From: Sclerodactyla briareus
Taxonomy: Eukaryota; Echinodermata; Holothuroidea; Dendrochirotida; Sclerodactylidae
DNA length: 64,000 nucleotides
Assembly (NCBI GenBank): GCA_026419785.1
Contig: JAODTK010003198.1
Span: 372,001-436,000 of the forward strand
Direction: 5' to 3'
Of the stretch, positions 44,901 through 57,755 are shown in pieces (the stretch's first letter is position 1; each line of letters starts with the position of its first letter). The translations under genes were made by a program, and so were the position numbers. The notes beneath the pieces are model-generated. The model was given only the letters and a program-made list of their open reading frames with translations, was not told the origin of the DNA and did no database searches.

Positions 44901-47900
44901 CTTACCCACAGAAGCCACTATAGTAAACGTACTGATGGGGTTGTAACTCTCACTCATTAAATTCCGATTACGCAGGCCTCGAAAACACCTTTTCGCAGGC
45001 CAAACCTGCGGATGGCTATCAGTGGCACTGTCCATATAACGGAAATTAGGGGAAACTGGTTAGTGTTATCGTATGTGTTTTTCAAAGATTCGCCTTGACC
45101 ATACCATAGTGTGGTTACGAATGTAACACTCCGCATCCTTCTGCGAGGTGCAATGCAGGTTATTTGTTAGGCTACAGAAGTGTGCTTGTTGTAAACTCTC
45201 ACATTCTCCATCATAAACACCCCACAGCATCATCCTGAGGTCACGTGTTACCAGAAGATGATCATAGCTGACAAGTATAGTAGTCTGGTAAATAATAGGG
45301 ATAAACTGCTCTCTCGTAAGAAGAAAGAAACAAGAAGAACCAACCCAAGGTGCCGCCAGGCGCTTCAAACGATGCATGGTCAAAATTGGACCTATTACTG
45401 TCATCTGCGTGGTGTTCAGTATCAGGATTTTTTTTCAGGAAAACTACAACAAGTTTCTCACCACTGGGAAAACGTGCGCCACTAGCTCGAATCAGATAGT
45501 TAAACGTTAGACGTGAAATATATCCAGGACCATGAGTATAACACACGGAGTGAAGAATCGATTCATCCATGCACGTGTGGCATAACATGTCAAAGTTCCA
45601 CAAGCTCACACATAGAACACATGGCGTTGTCTGTTTTCTGTTCACTGCTGGATCCTACCTTGGGTTGACCCAACGAACTCTACGAGCCCCAAACCTTGAA
45701 CCCCGTTATCACGGTCAATGATACTTTGCTGCAAACAAATGGTGTGCACATCCCGCATGTTCCCACAGCTGGAAGCATGTAATCAGCACCGATAAACACG
45801 GTGATCTCCTTATTGTTTCTTTTCACACCGACTGTCTATTACATTCATACAATGATATGGCATCGTTGAATCCTCGTCGGAAGTCGAGGAAGTCCCATAA
45901 GATGACAACGGTTTCCCCCTTGTGTGCTTGATATGGATCATAAAAATAAAAACGTACATACACAACCTGCACCATTCATATGACGCGACGATTACGATGG
46001 TCGTGCACGCAGTTTCGATAGGCAAATTGGAAATATGTATTGCTAATTTCATCACAACATTGCCAATTCAGTCTTACCTTCTTGACTAGAAATCCCTCTT
46101 AGTTAACACACGACTTCCCATCATCCAGCAGATTCAAGTTTCTTCCTGAAAAAAAAAATATATACCTAACTGACTGGTACAAATATTACAAATGGCATGT
46201 TATAGAAAACATATGTATAGAATGATGAGAAACATTACCCACGTGATGGCAACATAGGCCACGTCTAACGACGGCGCCTACTTGAATGCAATGTATAATG
46301 AGCCGACTGAATTTCAACAAGTCTGTTCAACTACCGGTATCTGCATGTTGTAGGCTAATTATTTGATTCGATTAGGATCTCGGGTGACAAAACCTCTTGA
46401 TGAAACTGTCGTCGCAAGCAAAACACGAGAGCGGGAATCAGGGACGCACCCACAGGTGGGGGGTCTCACTGACTCACTCACCCCCTCACGGTCACTCATG
46501 GTAGTACATGCCTTGAAGGCCTAGCGTTATCCAGCCGCCGTTTTCAATCGCCCGGCTCCTATGGTCTAGCAAACAGGCCTGGGCCTCCGCGAGTTTCGCC
46601 AACCATTAGCTACATAGCGTCTCAGCGGTCAGCTCCAATGCAAGCCACTGGATGCTGGTCACACAGAACACGATGGGCGAAGTTACACTATCCGACCACC
46701 AAAAAATTCTCTCGACATTAAGCATTTGCACTCAATTAAAAAATGATTTGGTTCACAATGTAGACACATTACGCAACAGCCAGGAATTCCTACAATTCGG
46801 GGGTCTTCAGGGAAATATGAATGGTCAGTTTCGCGCCAACATAGATGGCAAACATCTAGGGTCCGTCAAAGCCTAAATAAATCGCGTCCCTGTAGCCTAT
46901 TAGGCATGTGTGCAATGCATATCATTGCGACCACACATATTATTCTGACCGTTTCCAATGCGGATTCCCGTTCCAATCAGAATGTCGCAATCCCAACGAC
47001 TCAACGACAGGCCCGAGGAAACAGGGTACAGTGAAGGGGCCGACTGAAGGTGCTATACCTTCTTCTGTTCCCGACACAGCTTTTGTTCCGGCCAGGACTC
47101 CTCACGTCTGGTACTGTTTCTGACTGGGTATACGTCGTGCTGCTTTAACGGTTAAATTCCTCCAAACAATCGGAGTGAGTGTTAACGAATGTACTCAATC
47201 ATCCATACTCAACAATAATTTGGCTTCTGCAAACAAAGTAGCCTTCGATCCAATATTACAGCTTCACTCGTCAAATGGTCAAGTCACGCCTCTTGATGTT
47301 CATTTACTCATTTACTCTAGGGAGATTAGAGGGTACTTCACTCACAGAGCTTTTCTACAGCTTATCGCTTCGCAACATTTTTTACTGTTGCACGACATTG
47401 TTCGTACACGCAGCAACTGTTGCATGATTAACACGAAAGGGGAAATGCTGAATCACGGCATGCGGGTAAATTTGTGACAATTATAATCCATTTTTGAAAA
47501 ACAACTCATTATATCAGATGTTGTTCTGGAGAGCTTCTTCACAAGTTCTTGACCAACAAAGGTGGTCTCACAATAGTGGGGCTTCCTATATGCAACCCAC
47601 ATAGCTAGTACTCGATTAATTTCACCAAGTTGATTAATTGATGCGATCTCATGACCTTAAAGTTGGTCGATGCTCGCAATCCGCAGATTCTTGGCCTCTC
47701 CTGGCCTTGATCTGATACCAACGACAATAGGGTTATTCCCCCCCCCTTTTTATCTGCAACCTACATGCCTGCTTCAGAGTTCATTGACACTTGCAATCTC
47801 CCGATATCGGGGACACAAGTTTCCCGTTTTTAACCTCTCTCAACCTTGAACAGCCTTCAACAGGTACCGTGAACGAATGGTTTCTTTTTTCTCATTTATA

Positions 47901-48164
47901 AATCACCTACACCACTAACAAACTCATGGCGGACGGGAGGATGTGGACGTTTGGAGATATTTGTTCACAGCAAACATATACCATACAGATACATGCACAA
48001 TCACATACCCTCTCATCAGCTCAAAGGTCAGTGACGTGAAATTAAAATTTTCAGATTGGTCATCGGTTACTGTCGGGAACTTTGCAAAGATGAAAAAAGC
48101 GTGTTTAATAACCACAATTCTCAGGTTTGGGGTGCCAAACTTCTTCCGTGTCCGTGTTGTTTCT
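41976..48164. other. Intergenic, nothing firmly recognised
   Basis: A long stretch with a C run at 42294-42305 and several frames of 60-130 residues (for example 45066-45645 minus, 47175-47477 plus) that show no domain, motif or splice pattern I can support. Confidence 0.35.
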
Positions 48165-48380
48165 GATGTTTGAGTCCAATGACGTCACGAAGGAAACCAA
48201 ATGGAGTCACCCTTGAGTTTCACAGTTTAACTGTTAGTTCTGTTATCCCTCCATAAGTCAACGAATGCTTACATCTATATCTTCCTATAAATTTTGGTGC
48301 ACCCACAATCAAATCAGGTTCAGGTAACATGCGGAGATTTGAAAAAGTATATTTGCATTGACTTCCTCATTGAGCAGGTA
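48165..48380 (+). repeat. Dispersed repeat copy 2 (GAGTCCAA-GACGTCAC family)
   Basis: TTGAGTCCAATGACGTCACG at 48170 and ATCAAATCAGGTT with GGAGATTTGAAAAAGTA further down are collinear with 2862-3115. Identity is partial. The copy runs into the LINE remnant on its right. Confidence 0.6.
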
Positions 48381-48514
48381 TTTCTCTTCCTGAAAAAAAT
48401 AAAAACAAGATTGTTCTTGAACGCACCCACACTCATTAAACAGCAACAAACATCTTCAGGAAGGCTGTTCCACTCAATAGAACTCTTGCGAGAAAAAGAT
48501 TGCCGAATTTCCAA
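48320..48514 (-). mobile_element. LINE reverse transcriptase C-terminal remnant
   Basis: The minus-strand frame reads SFSRKSSIEWNSLPEDV, then VGAFKNNL, the C-terminal pattern F-x-R-x-(V/I)-x-x-WN-x-LP-x-x-V...A-F-K-x-x-L of LINE reverse transcriptases. Only the last about 60 residues are visible. Confidence 0.75.
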
Positions 48515-48636
48515 TGCTCAGCGTGTACCACGCAGAAGCTGAGGCAATGTCCCTATTGGTGGTAACTTTCGAAACCTCAAAGAAAATAGTGGGAGGGAAG
48601 GCTCTCGAACCCATGAACAATTTTAAAAACCTGAAT

Positions 48637-48684
48637 CTCCTTCAAATTTTAAAATTTAAATTTTAAATTCAAATTTTCAAAATC
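48637..48684. repeat. AT-only palindromic tract
   Basis: About 48 bp built from AAATTT/AATTTTAAA words that can fold on themselves. Confidence 0.7.
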
Positions 48685-49085
48685 TGATTCAGGTTAAAAA
48701 CCGGAATCGACTGACGTTGGTCAGTTGTCACTAGCTTCCTCAGACCTGGGTGGTGTCTCCGTCTGTCGTAGAATGTCACTAAAGGAAGAACATCTGTACT
48801 GGTAAAGGAGCTGGAAAACAGAATGTTCAACACATTTGTGTTAAATCCAGGCGCGTAGCCAGCCTTCCGAGTCAGATCGAGGGGCAAGACGATGTTTCCC
48901 CGATTCGGGCATTTTCTTCCACGCCGGCGTTCCTCTTAGCTCACGGAAGTGATGAGCGAGAGACGGAGAATTTGTAGGTGACCTCTACCTCTGTTGGGGG
49001 CGTCGGAAAAATAGGCTCCCTCGTACCTCACCATGGTCTCATTACACTCGGTGCCATTCTGGGCTCACTTAGTTTCGCGATTATT

Positions 49086-49262
49086 CAATTTATCCCAACT
49101 TTATGGAAAAATTTATTTGTCTCCACATTTTTTTTTCTCATTTTTCCTCTTCCCTCAGCCTTCAGTCCCCGTTTTAGGCTTCGATTTCCCAATTTGCCTC
49201 TCGATATTTTGTCAGGGGTAAACATTTCCCCTGCCCCCGCTCCACTGGTTACGCCACTGTGT
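49086..49262 (-). repeat. Repeat fragment of the GCGTAACCAG type
   Basis: On the minus strand it starts CAGTGGCGTAACCAGTGGAG and continues with GGGGCAGGGGAAATG. The start 'GGCGTA(A/G)CCAG' is typical of many invertebrate mobile-element copies. A similar start, GGCGCGTAGCCAGCC, occurs at 48850. The family is not identified. Confidence 0.4.
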
Positions 49263-49860
49263 AAACATATATAATCGATCAACAATCAATAAACCAATCA
49301 ACGTATGCATATATGACAACTGAAACCGGTGTATAGCTTGCCGTAACTTCATCCGTTCATATATCGTTTGCAAAGGACAAATCGGCAAATAGGACAACCA
49401 GGCCGCGGTAATCCCGTTCCTATTCAGATTCGTTCCACGTTTCAATATAGCCTCTGGCAAGTGATCTGAAGTTATCGTGTTTCAACAGCTTCGGGAGTGT
49501 TTACCCACAGGCTATGGACTTTTGACCAGAAGTGATGTATAGGGTTCACGTAGACCTAATTACAAGGGGAAGGCACATCCGTGCAGCCTAGTTGAGTTAT
49601 CATGTGACGCTCAAAGTGGCGGGAAAATGTCACGTGATAATGATAATGTTTCTCCAGGTCATTGAACGTTTTCGCACTCCTCGCCATGCATCGATTTCAA
49701 CTTGACCAGACCAACCGGTGTGAACTATACTCATGATTACAAGGCGTTGATACATTGAACTCTGACTTCAGATAACCATCCAGGCCGGGTCGAGTTCTCT
49801 CAAGCAAAACACACTTCACACACCATAATATGGATGGCATACGATACTCACCACATTTCA

Positions 49861-49886
49861 TACGCACGCACACACAATTACACACG

Positions 49887-49932
<46 letters not shown>

Positions 49933-49934
49933 CA
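49861..49934 (+). repeat. CA microsatellite with CGCA variants
   Basis: Interrupted CA repeat with CGCACG variants at both ends. Confidence 0.95.
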
Positions 49935-51692
49935 ATCACGAGACAGGACCACATAGGCCTATAGGTTTCTCGACCGAATGCAGTATCAGAAATCGTTTGT
50001 AGTTGGCCTATATACGCAGGTATGTTATCACATCTGTATGTCTGATTGTTACCTTACCTGAACGTTTCCGACGTTGTCTGGTCCAAGCACCTGACGGCTA
50101 CCTGACATATATCACCAGAACCCTATTTGGTCCTTTTCCACCGTGATATCAACCTTGAACCTTACCCTGTCGTAAATTGTCAACTAACTCCTCCCGGGTA
50201 AATACAGAATAACAGAATACAACGATATGAACTCGTGCACATTGATCTGCAGATAGAGGTTCCCATGGTCCATTCATGTGATATTGGTTCTGGAGTACAC
50301 AGACTTCACTATATGGAGAACACAGACTTCACTACTTCATTAGTCAGTTTATTCGGTATATATCGCTGGAATCATTTCAGAAACGCTCAAGTCGAGATAT
50401 AGGCCTACGTACATGACAGTACCTGTAGACGCTGTTACCTTGGTGGCTCTATTTGGATGAACCGATGAACCGTGACTGAAGAAGCAAGTTGCTAACGACA
50501 TGCGCAATATTTCAGAATACCTTAGCGAGGACCTCAGAAATTAGCTCCAAAACGCGACGTTGTCAGGGCTGGTATAGGGAGTTGAACAGTGGCAGTGGAT
50601 CACTTCCTCATGTAGCCCGTGTATATTCCAAATCGTACATGTCTACAACTGGTACCCTCATCACTTCCGTTATTGATCCATTAAATTCGAGAATACCTTA
50701 AACTGAGCTGTGATAGCCGCTCACTTGTACCCGGGTATACACTAGAACAGTCAGTTGTAGAATGAGTCATTTCCCCGGTTACTTCGCTGTTATTGCCTGG
50801 CTTGTCACATAATTGCGCGTGAACTTACAGCTGTGAAAGAAACGAAAGATAAAACTCGAAATAAATTTAGAGCTGTAACAAAGCCGTAGTGAATAGGGCC
50901 AATGTACAAAGCAAAACTCATTGAACCGGTCTATAGTATTCTTGTGATGAATTAGTCGTGTCTATTTTCATTGATCGATGTTTCGCTGCAGACAACTTTG
51001 TTCGATGTGCTAATAACTGCTCGAGGGTTATACAAACATAATCGAATCATGTTTGCGTAGCCAGTAATAACATCTGAACCATCTCTGAGTAGCTGGCGTG
51101 CGACGCGGATTCCGCACCAATGTCCTCCTTTAAGTATTCGGTAGGTAAATATGTGTCACATCTTTTGAGAATCGGCCATAGGATCTGGGGACAGGGTGGC
51201 GGGATGTTCTCCTGACCATCTAACGATACCCCTATTCAAATAGTTAACCCAAGGCTGCTGAACTCAACTGAGATCAGCGTACACATGGTGCAATATAAGG
51301 CCAGTCACACTACAATGACATTGTATCGTGCTTCGAGGGTGCTTTCTTCCTATTCTGAGACCTACGAACAGTGCTAATCCAATACTGTTATCCAGGTTAT
51401 CAGATTCTGGGTGGAACACCCAGCCACAAAAATAATGACAAATTATACCAGAATGCAATGCATTCATATTCGAGATAACGCAGTGAACATAAGGTGTGCA
51501 CTTTTTCGTAATACTCTTGAGCCGGGGTGTCTTTTGATGTAATGACGATGACGATCAGTCCACATACTTTTCTCAAATAAATAGGTTCGTGATTTTTGTG
51601 ATCGGAACCATTTACAATTAAATGTTTAAAAAACAAAAGAAACGATCATCGATTTTAGGAGCAATCACCGTCCCACAATCACTATCGCTATC

Positions 51693-51725
<33 letters not shown>

Positions 51726-52363
51726 CTATCTATCTATCTATCTATCTATTTATCTGTCTATCTAATGCATGGATTATGTTTAGGAGTTCCGACTTTGAGG
51801 TCAGTTGACTTGGTCAGGTCAGGTGGCCTAATGAAATGATAGCGCTCGTCTGTTTGATGTGTTGAACTTGTCTGAGACGCTTTAATTGTTGTTCCTCCTT
51901 CGGCGCGCCCTTCATTTGCTCATCACTCGGCTCGCCACTGCGCTACACACATAGAGTTGTACATCCCGTCATTTGTGTCGATCAAAACGTCTTGTAGACC
52001 TCTTCTGATGGTCAAGGTCAGGGTATAATATGCATAATCTTCACGTGGATGTGTCCAAGGTCCAACTAAATGCAACACAGTGTGAGGCGTGACTGATACG
52101 TACGGCGTCAATCAGAGTAGACTACATTAAAGCATCATTAACATATGGTCCGAACTTTGATGGAATAACTCCATAAATTCAGTCTGATATTCTAGGACGT
52201 CTAAACCATAACGTGATTGGTCGTTATATCATGAAGATATCGATCTGCCCTGGAACAGAATGGAACGACGTTATTGCTGAAGCAATTCACCACTAGTATG
52301 TCCGTAAGGGAACGGGAGGGTATATACTATTAAATTGGGCGTGAGAATGGCAGTATTAACTAT
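49935..52363. other. Intergenic
   Basis: It contains the TATC microsatellite below and an internal duplication of ACACAGACTTCACTA (50296 and 50320). No credible genes. Confidence 0.4.
51688..51763 (+). repeat. TATC tetranucleotide microsatellite
   Basis: Tandem CTAT/TATC units with one interruption (ATCTACTATC at 51721) and degenerate GTCT ends. Confidence 0.95.
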
Positions 52364-52530
52364 GCAACCAGAATATTCCGGGTTAGAATTCCAACAGTCA
52401 CCGGACGTTTTTCTTAGGGATTTACTTGCGGTCACGATGGGCGAGGTCTTGATCATCACTTCATGGTTCTGCTGTAATACAGTGGATTTGTGCGAGGATT
52501 TCTGAAATTGTTTCGGAATATTTGCAATGA
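52364..52530 (+). repeat. Dispersed 175-bp repeat, copy 2
   Basis: Collinear with 16857-17033: CAACCAGAATATTCCGGGTT, AATTCCAACAGTCACCGG, ATCACTTCATGGTTC and GGAATATTTGCAATGAG. Slightly shorter by internal deletions. No frame or terminal repeat. Confidence 0.75.
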
Positions 52531-53159
52531 GCTCAGTCGGTATATTTACTGATACAAGAATTACAATTGAAAAATTCCGTTGAAACGATAGTATTAGGTC
52601 AACATTCGTATTCGGACTACATATATACTCGACAGAAAATATGACATTTGTTGCGAACGGCGGTCTTTTTGGAAAATCCACGAACTGATCATCATTTTCT
52701 CCAATAATATAAATGATTTGAGTGTTGTCATTTTGACTGAAGTTATTCTTGTGGATGAGGTATCGAACGCGGACATTCATTTTCAATATCATGATGCTCA
52801 TTTAAAAAAAAAAAAATTTCAAAGGCTGAATGGGTCAAATTAACATCTTTCCCAGTCCGACTCGTACAAAGGGCTAAACCAGGGGTTTCCCTTAACAATA
52901 TCAATTTGCAAAAATTAGTTTTGGCACAATCATACTCATTGACAGAATAAACTGGTCTAATCCCTGTGTCCGCCTATCTCAGCTTTGTGTGTATGTATGT
53001 GATATAGGTGAATACCAATAAAGGTATCCGTATCAATTTTCTTGAGCATCTGTTTCGAAATTGCTTCACCATATGGTGATTGCATTTAGGTTTATGTCCG
53101 AGCTTCTCATGAGTCCTCCTCTTTCATGAGGTCTTGCTGTGATGCCTTTACGATTTCCG

Positions 53160-54060
53160 CACGCTGTGAAGAAGCTTGAGGGGCCCCTACGTCATGGGCC
53201 CTGCTGACTCAATGGAAAAAAAACGTGTGGCTTGATCGGGTCACTCATCCAGTGCGAAATGGGATCCTAGAGCCGGTATATGAGGCTGCCGAGGGCAGGC
53301 GGGAAAGCTGACCATGACGTCGGATCGAACATGTCCTCGCGATTGTAACAGCGCAAGGCCCGGGCGGGGGACCAACGCTTGTCACTGGTGTATCAGAGAG
53401 CGACGCCGATATAAAAGGGAAACAAATCGCATCGGTGTGGGACGCAACCGACTGGTTGTCGCTAAGGAAGAAAGCGGATCTGGTATGAGATGGATCCCCG
53501 TCGGGACCGTGCCGACGATAACCAGGCTTTAGTAGTGAGGCGCGTGAAGAAAAACTCTGAAGCGCGGAGGCCCTCGCGAGCAGAAAAGAACGTTTTGAGG
53601 GAACGGAGTTGCCAGGTGGCACTGTACCTGGGCTTGACAGAAGCTGTCGTATGGGTCTGTCACCCAAGGGCAGACCCATCGAAAACCGCGATGCGTTCCA
53701 ACAATGGCGAAACGGTATTCCAGGTCGACACCAGCTTCTCCTCATAGGAGAGGGGTCAGCAGTTAGCCGAGGCATCCATGGGATAACAACCGTGATCGGC
53801 GGCTCACACACGGAATTAGGGAAGAAAAAGCAGGAATCGAACGTATCAAGCGTGGACTGCCTGCGGGAAGATGTTGAAACGTCGCAATCAGTACGAAAAC
53901 GGCCAAGCTGCTCGGAAGGGCTGGTAGATAGTCTCCGCGCAGAGAGATGCAGGGCGCGGTGCCGGGGGGTACGATGCTATCCGCCTTCCGAGTGAGCGAA
54001 GGGGGTTTCTTATGTAATGGCACAACCGAGCCATCTAGGTCGCAGGAAAAACCCCCAGTA
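53160..54060. other. GC-rich segment of unknown nature
   Basis: It is sharply richer in G, C and CpG than its surroundings. It contains the longest open frame of the window (188 codons, minus strand, 53245-53811) and overlapping open frames on the plus strand. High GC lowers stop frequency, so these may be chance; none shows a recognisable domain. It begins near a palindrome-like GGGGCCCCTACGTCATGGGCCC. A TATAAAAGGG occurs at 53410. It could be part of a mobile element, possibly the long terminal repeat or leader of the gypsy relic to its right, but I find no matching second copy. Confidence 0.4.
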
Positions 54061-54280
54061 TTTCAGAGATTAGATAAATTCAGTTATAGACGTAAGAGGT
54101 TCTGCACTAACAGAGACTATCTCATTAAGAACTTAGCAGGCAAGTGTGTATGTATGTAACAGAGTAGTGATCTCACTGAGCGGTAGGAAGGCTGGCGTAC
54201 TTCAGCCTTGTGCTCCTCCTTTCAGCAAGCAGTTAATTGCACATGTGGGCATTGCGCTTGCCCTGATTAAAGTTCTCAAG

Positions 54281-56700
54281 CTACTGGAACTTCTGGACAG
54301 CTGAGAAAAAGCAGTACCTGTGGGCACTGTGATGGTGGGGGGGTTGCCCACCCATCCTGAAGTGAACGAGTGGCTTGTACCTTTCGACTACCACTTTCAT
54401 TGGAGGCCCAAACCTAGTTTGCCCCTTCAAGAAATGTTTGTTCACGCACCCGTACCACATCTCCAATGGCAATATTCGGAGATCTGGCACTACTCTAGCA
54501 TCAGTGTATGTTTGGAATGCTCTTCTTTCTCACCTGTCCTGATTCATGGTCCAATCGACCATTACTATGTGTGTAGGTACCCTTTAATGTCCAACTTTGT
54601 ATGCATTTTCTTCCATGCAGCAACTCGGAAGGGGACTTGCCTGTGGTTGCTTGCGGAGTGCACCTGTAAGCTAACAGCATGTCCAAGGCGGCAATCAAGT
54701 CAATACCATATCGGGACTTCAGTAGGTCGTTCGTGATATCATGGTCGATAGTATCGAAGGCAGCTGAGAAATCAAGCAGCACCAAAATAACCTCTTGGTA
54801 CCGTCAACAGCCTCCAGAACATCGTTATGAATACGTAGCATCGCTGTCTCTGTGCTATGCAATTTCCGGTAGACAGGTTGATATCTGGAGCGAAGACAGT
54901 TCCGATGGAGATAAAGATTCAGCTGGTGCAGCTGCAGGCTCGAGGACTTTGAAGATGGAACTTCAGGTTGTTGGATATTGGGACGTAAGGTTGGAGGTCA
55001 TTGCGGTTCAGGCTGGTGTCTTAGAGGAATCGCCTGCGACGTCTCAGTGAATCAGGATTAACTCCAGTTGACAACGAATAATTGATGTACCAGTCAGATG
55101 AGGGAGCAGATGATCAAGCATGACTTGAGGAGGACGGTAGGGATAGGATCGAGTGCACAGGATGACGTAGTCGATTGGCTGATGAGTTTCCGAACAAGAT
55201 CATTGTCGAATTTCTCGAACGATGTAAAGGTGCTCGCACAGGTATTGCGAATATCCACAGACAAATCGGGAGGGGTGATATTGTCAAGCTTTTTACGGAG
55301 GTTCCGAACCTTGTTGGAGAAGAGCGTGGCGAAATCATCGGCACGATCCTCTGATTCGTAATCAGGAACGATACGAGACTCATGAGGATTGCACATACGG
55401 TCGATGAAGCGTAAACAGTGCCGATCGTCGCGTGTTTAATCTGATTCCTGGTGGAAAGGTGCGTTGTCGTAGATGTCGGTCGTAGCTTGTCTGCCCTTGA
55501 ACTTGACTCTGGTCAAACCATGTGAATGGCACAATAGTCACTTCGGCACCAGTATCAACGGTTTCAGTTACGCAACTGGACACTATCGCAAATTATACAG
55601 TGCCCTTGAGTTTCTTAGGACTTGTTCCACTTTTGACATGTACAGTAAATCGGCATCTACATCCGCATCAGTAGACTCTACTGATAGAACATGAATTGTA
55701 CTCCCACTGACAGTGGACTCATCTGAATCGGATCCATCAATTTGAGCAACAGTATCAGCAGCTCACTTCTGCACACCGTAGGGTAATGTCCTACCTTTGA
55801 CATTTGTGACAGGTCGCAGTCTTGGCTTTGCATGCGGGATTATTTGCAAGATGCTTCGGTGATCCACAACGAAAACAGTGTTTGGTTGACTCACCTCCTC
55901 CCCCTGCTTTTAGCATTTGTTAAATATGGAGCGTTTCCTTGTCTTTCGAGAAGCAGGTGGGTACTTGGTGGAGTAGCACCCGAGCGTAACGCCAAATTGA
56001 CATTAGAATTAAAAGTCCCTGTAAGCAGCACAACTCTCTCAGTGCTCCTTCGATTTGACGGCCAATTTCAACCGTTTTCCGAGGGTCAAATTGGGTTCAA
56101 GCAGTAGCCTCTCTCGAATTTGTGAATTTGTAAACTTCTACACGATCTGGTCCCGGATCATTTCGTTCCGTAATCCCTAGAAGAGCAATGTGCCACCAGC
56201 TCCATGCAGTTGCCTGGGCAATATTGTTCCAGTCTCATCGGAACGTTGTGCCCTTTGGTGAATTTGTACTTATGAGAGACATTGACAGCTGACGAAGTAT
56301 GCTGTCAAATTTGTTACAGCTCTATCATACTCTGAAATTGGTGTGGACACAGGCCCATGTATAGGGATGTGGTACTCGTGATGAGTGTATCAGCATTAGT
56401 AACAGGCCTATCGGCAGTTTGGGACTCACCCGTCGTAGTATTGGGTTTGCATCGTCTGGTAATGATGGCAAAGGATGAAAAAATTGTTGTCCCTCAGAAC
56501 CAAAGCAATGGAGCAGAAGGGCCTTTCCGTAGCGGGTTCGTACAAATCGCATTTCACCGAAGCAATCAAGTAATTGTCGAATGACTGTTTCCACAGTGAC
56601 CAAGGTATTGTAGGCGTACACGGATGTGGAAGGAAAAAATTGGGGCGGTGGAATCGATGCCATCGTTCATAGAATGTAGAAATAGAAGCGTTCAGGTGAG
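54281..56700 (-). mobile_element. Ty3/gypsy (Mag/SURL-like) retrotransposon relic with LINE segment inside
   Basis: Read on the minus strand. A gag region (56680 to about 56050) carries WSLWKQSFDNYLIA and KALLLHCFGSEGQ in shifted frames. A zinc knuckle near 55800-55880 reads CFRCGSPKHLANNPAC, then C-H-K-C. The aspartic protease has DTGAEVTIVP at about 55556-55527. After a LINE-derived block (55396-54700), the integrase end shows LLAYRCTPQATTGKSPSELL and then the C-terminal KGQTRFGPPMKVV (54440-54400). RT and RNase H of the gypsy element are absent. Several frameshifts are present and long terminal repeats were not identified. It is a dead copy. Confidence 0.85.
54700..55396 (-). mobile_element. 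LINE reverse transcriptase fragment inside the gypsy relic
   Basis: The minus strand reads ADDFATLFSNKVRNLRKKL, then RKLISQSTTSSCALDPIPT and LLKSCL, and further down VLLDFSAAFDTIDHDI. These are the N-terminal and block A regions of a CR1/L2-group LINE reverse transcriptase. It begins after the gypsy protease and ends within one open frame that continues directly into the gypsy integrase (about 54700). Confidence 0.88.
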
Positions 56701-56739
56701 TAAAGATCCAAATGTTTTTTTTTTTTCTCGTCGCCATTG

Positions 56740-57755
56740 GTATTGACTATGTAACGAGTATGAAGGCAGGATGAGAAATCACCGTCAAAGCAGCCAAGAG
56801 AGTACTGTATTCTTGCAGGTCCCCAAATGAAGGGACGCCAACCGCCCTCGTACACAACAGCAAGTCATCTATATAATCAAGTTGCCTTACTGACACTTAT
56901 GCTTTCCAAAACAGATTGTAATTCATATACAGAGGTCTCAGACAAACTGAAACATGCCATCATAGATATTTCTAGAACGGTAATATTGACCAACATGTCC
57001 AAAACGACCCGAAGGTGGTGGCAACTGTTTTAAAAAATGCATTGAAGTGATCAACAACAGTTACTTTATTAACACAGTGAACATTGTTTGTAGATAATCC
57101 AACACAGCTAGATTTAGCTGTGCCTTTCGAATTTGTTCCAAGGGAATTAGAATTGGTTACAGCTTCTTGTGTTACTGTAAGTTTAGACTCATGGCATTAC
57201 TTAAAATAGGAAGCTTTTTGCCTTATCTCTTGCCTGTCTTACATTATTTCAGTGATATATATATATTTATTGTCTTCAATCATCACTTTTATTACCGGTA
57301 TGTTTAAATCTAGATAAATGTTTGTTCCACAGCCTAAACATAATTCCAAAATCTCAGATGTGATCCAAGGACTTGACCTTTGTTCTATCCATACTTCCTT
57401 GATCGGTGCACCTGTTCAAAACTGAAAGTTGTTTAGCTTTGAAAAGAGCCCAAGCTTCATATAGATTACAGCGCTCATACATCGGACCAATCTACTGACT
57501 GAAGATTAACAATTGCTCACCATCATAATGCTTTCCCACTTTCCTCGTACAAAATACCAATATACGATCACTAAAACCAATATTTATCACAGCTGATTGA
57601 CATATTTCATCAGAATCAGATACTAAGATCAAGTCCAGAATGAGGCCAGCTACACCCAACACTGAGTCCAGTGGGTTCTGCTATGAGCTGAACATAGCCC
57701 GAACATATTGTTGAAAATTTTGCAGTTTGGACAAAAGAGTAAAATCCAAAAGTCC
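56740..57755. other. Intergenic, nothing recognised
   Basis: AT-rich DNA right of the gypsy relic. I looked for a 5' long terminal repeat and primer binding site and saw none. Confidence 0.4.

Noticed and set aside
45066..45645. Overlapping minus-strand frames of 112 and 127 residues
   Set aside because: No recognisable motif in either frame and no consistent splice sites; probably chance.
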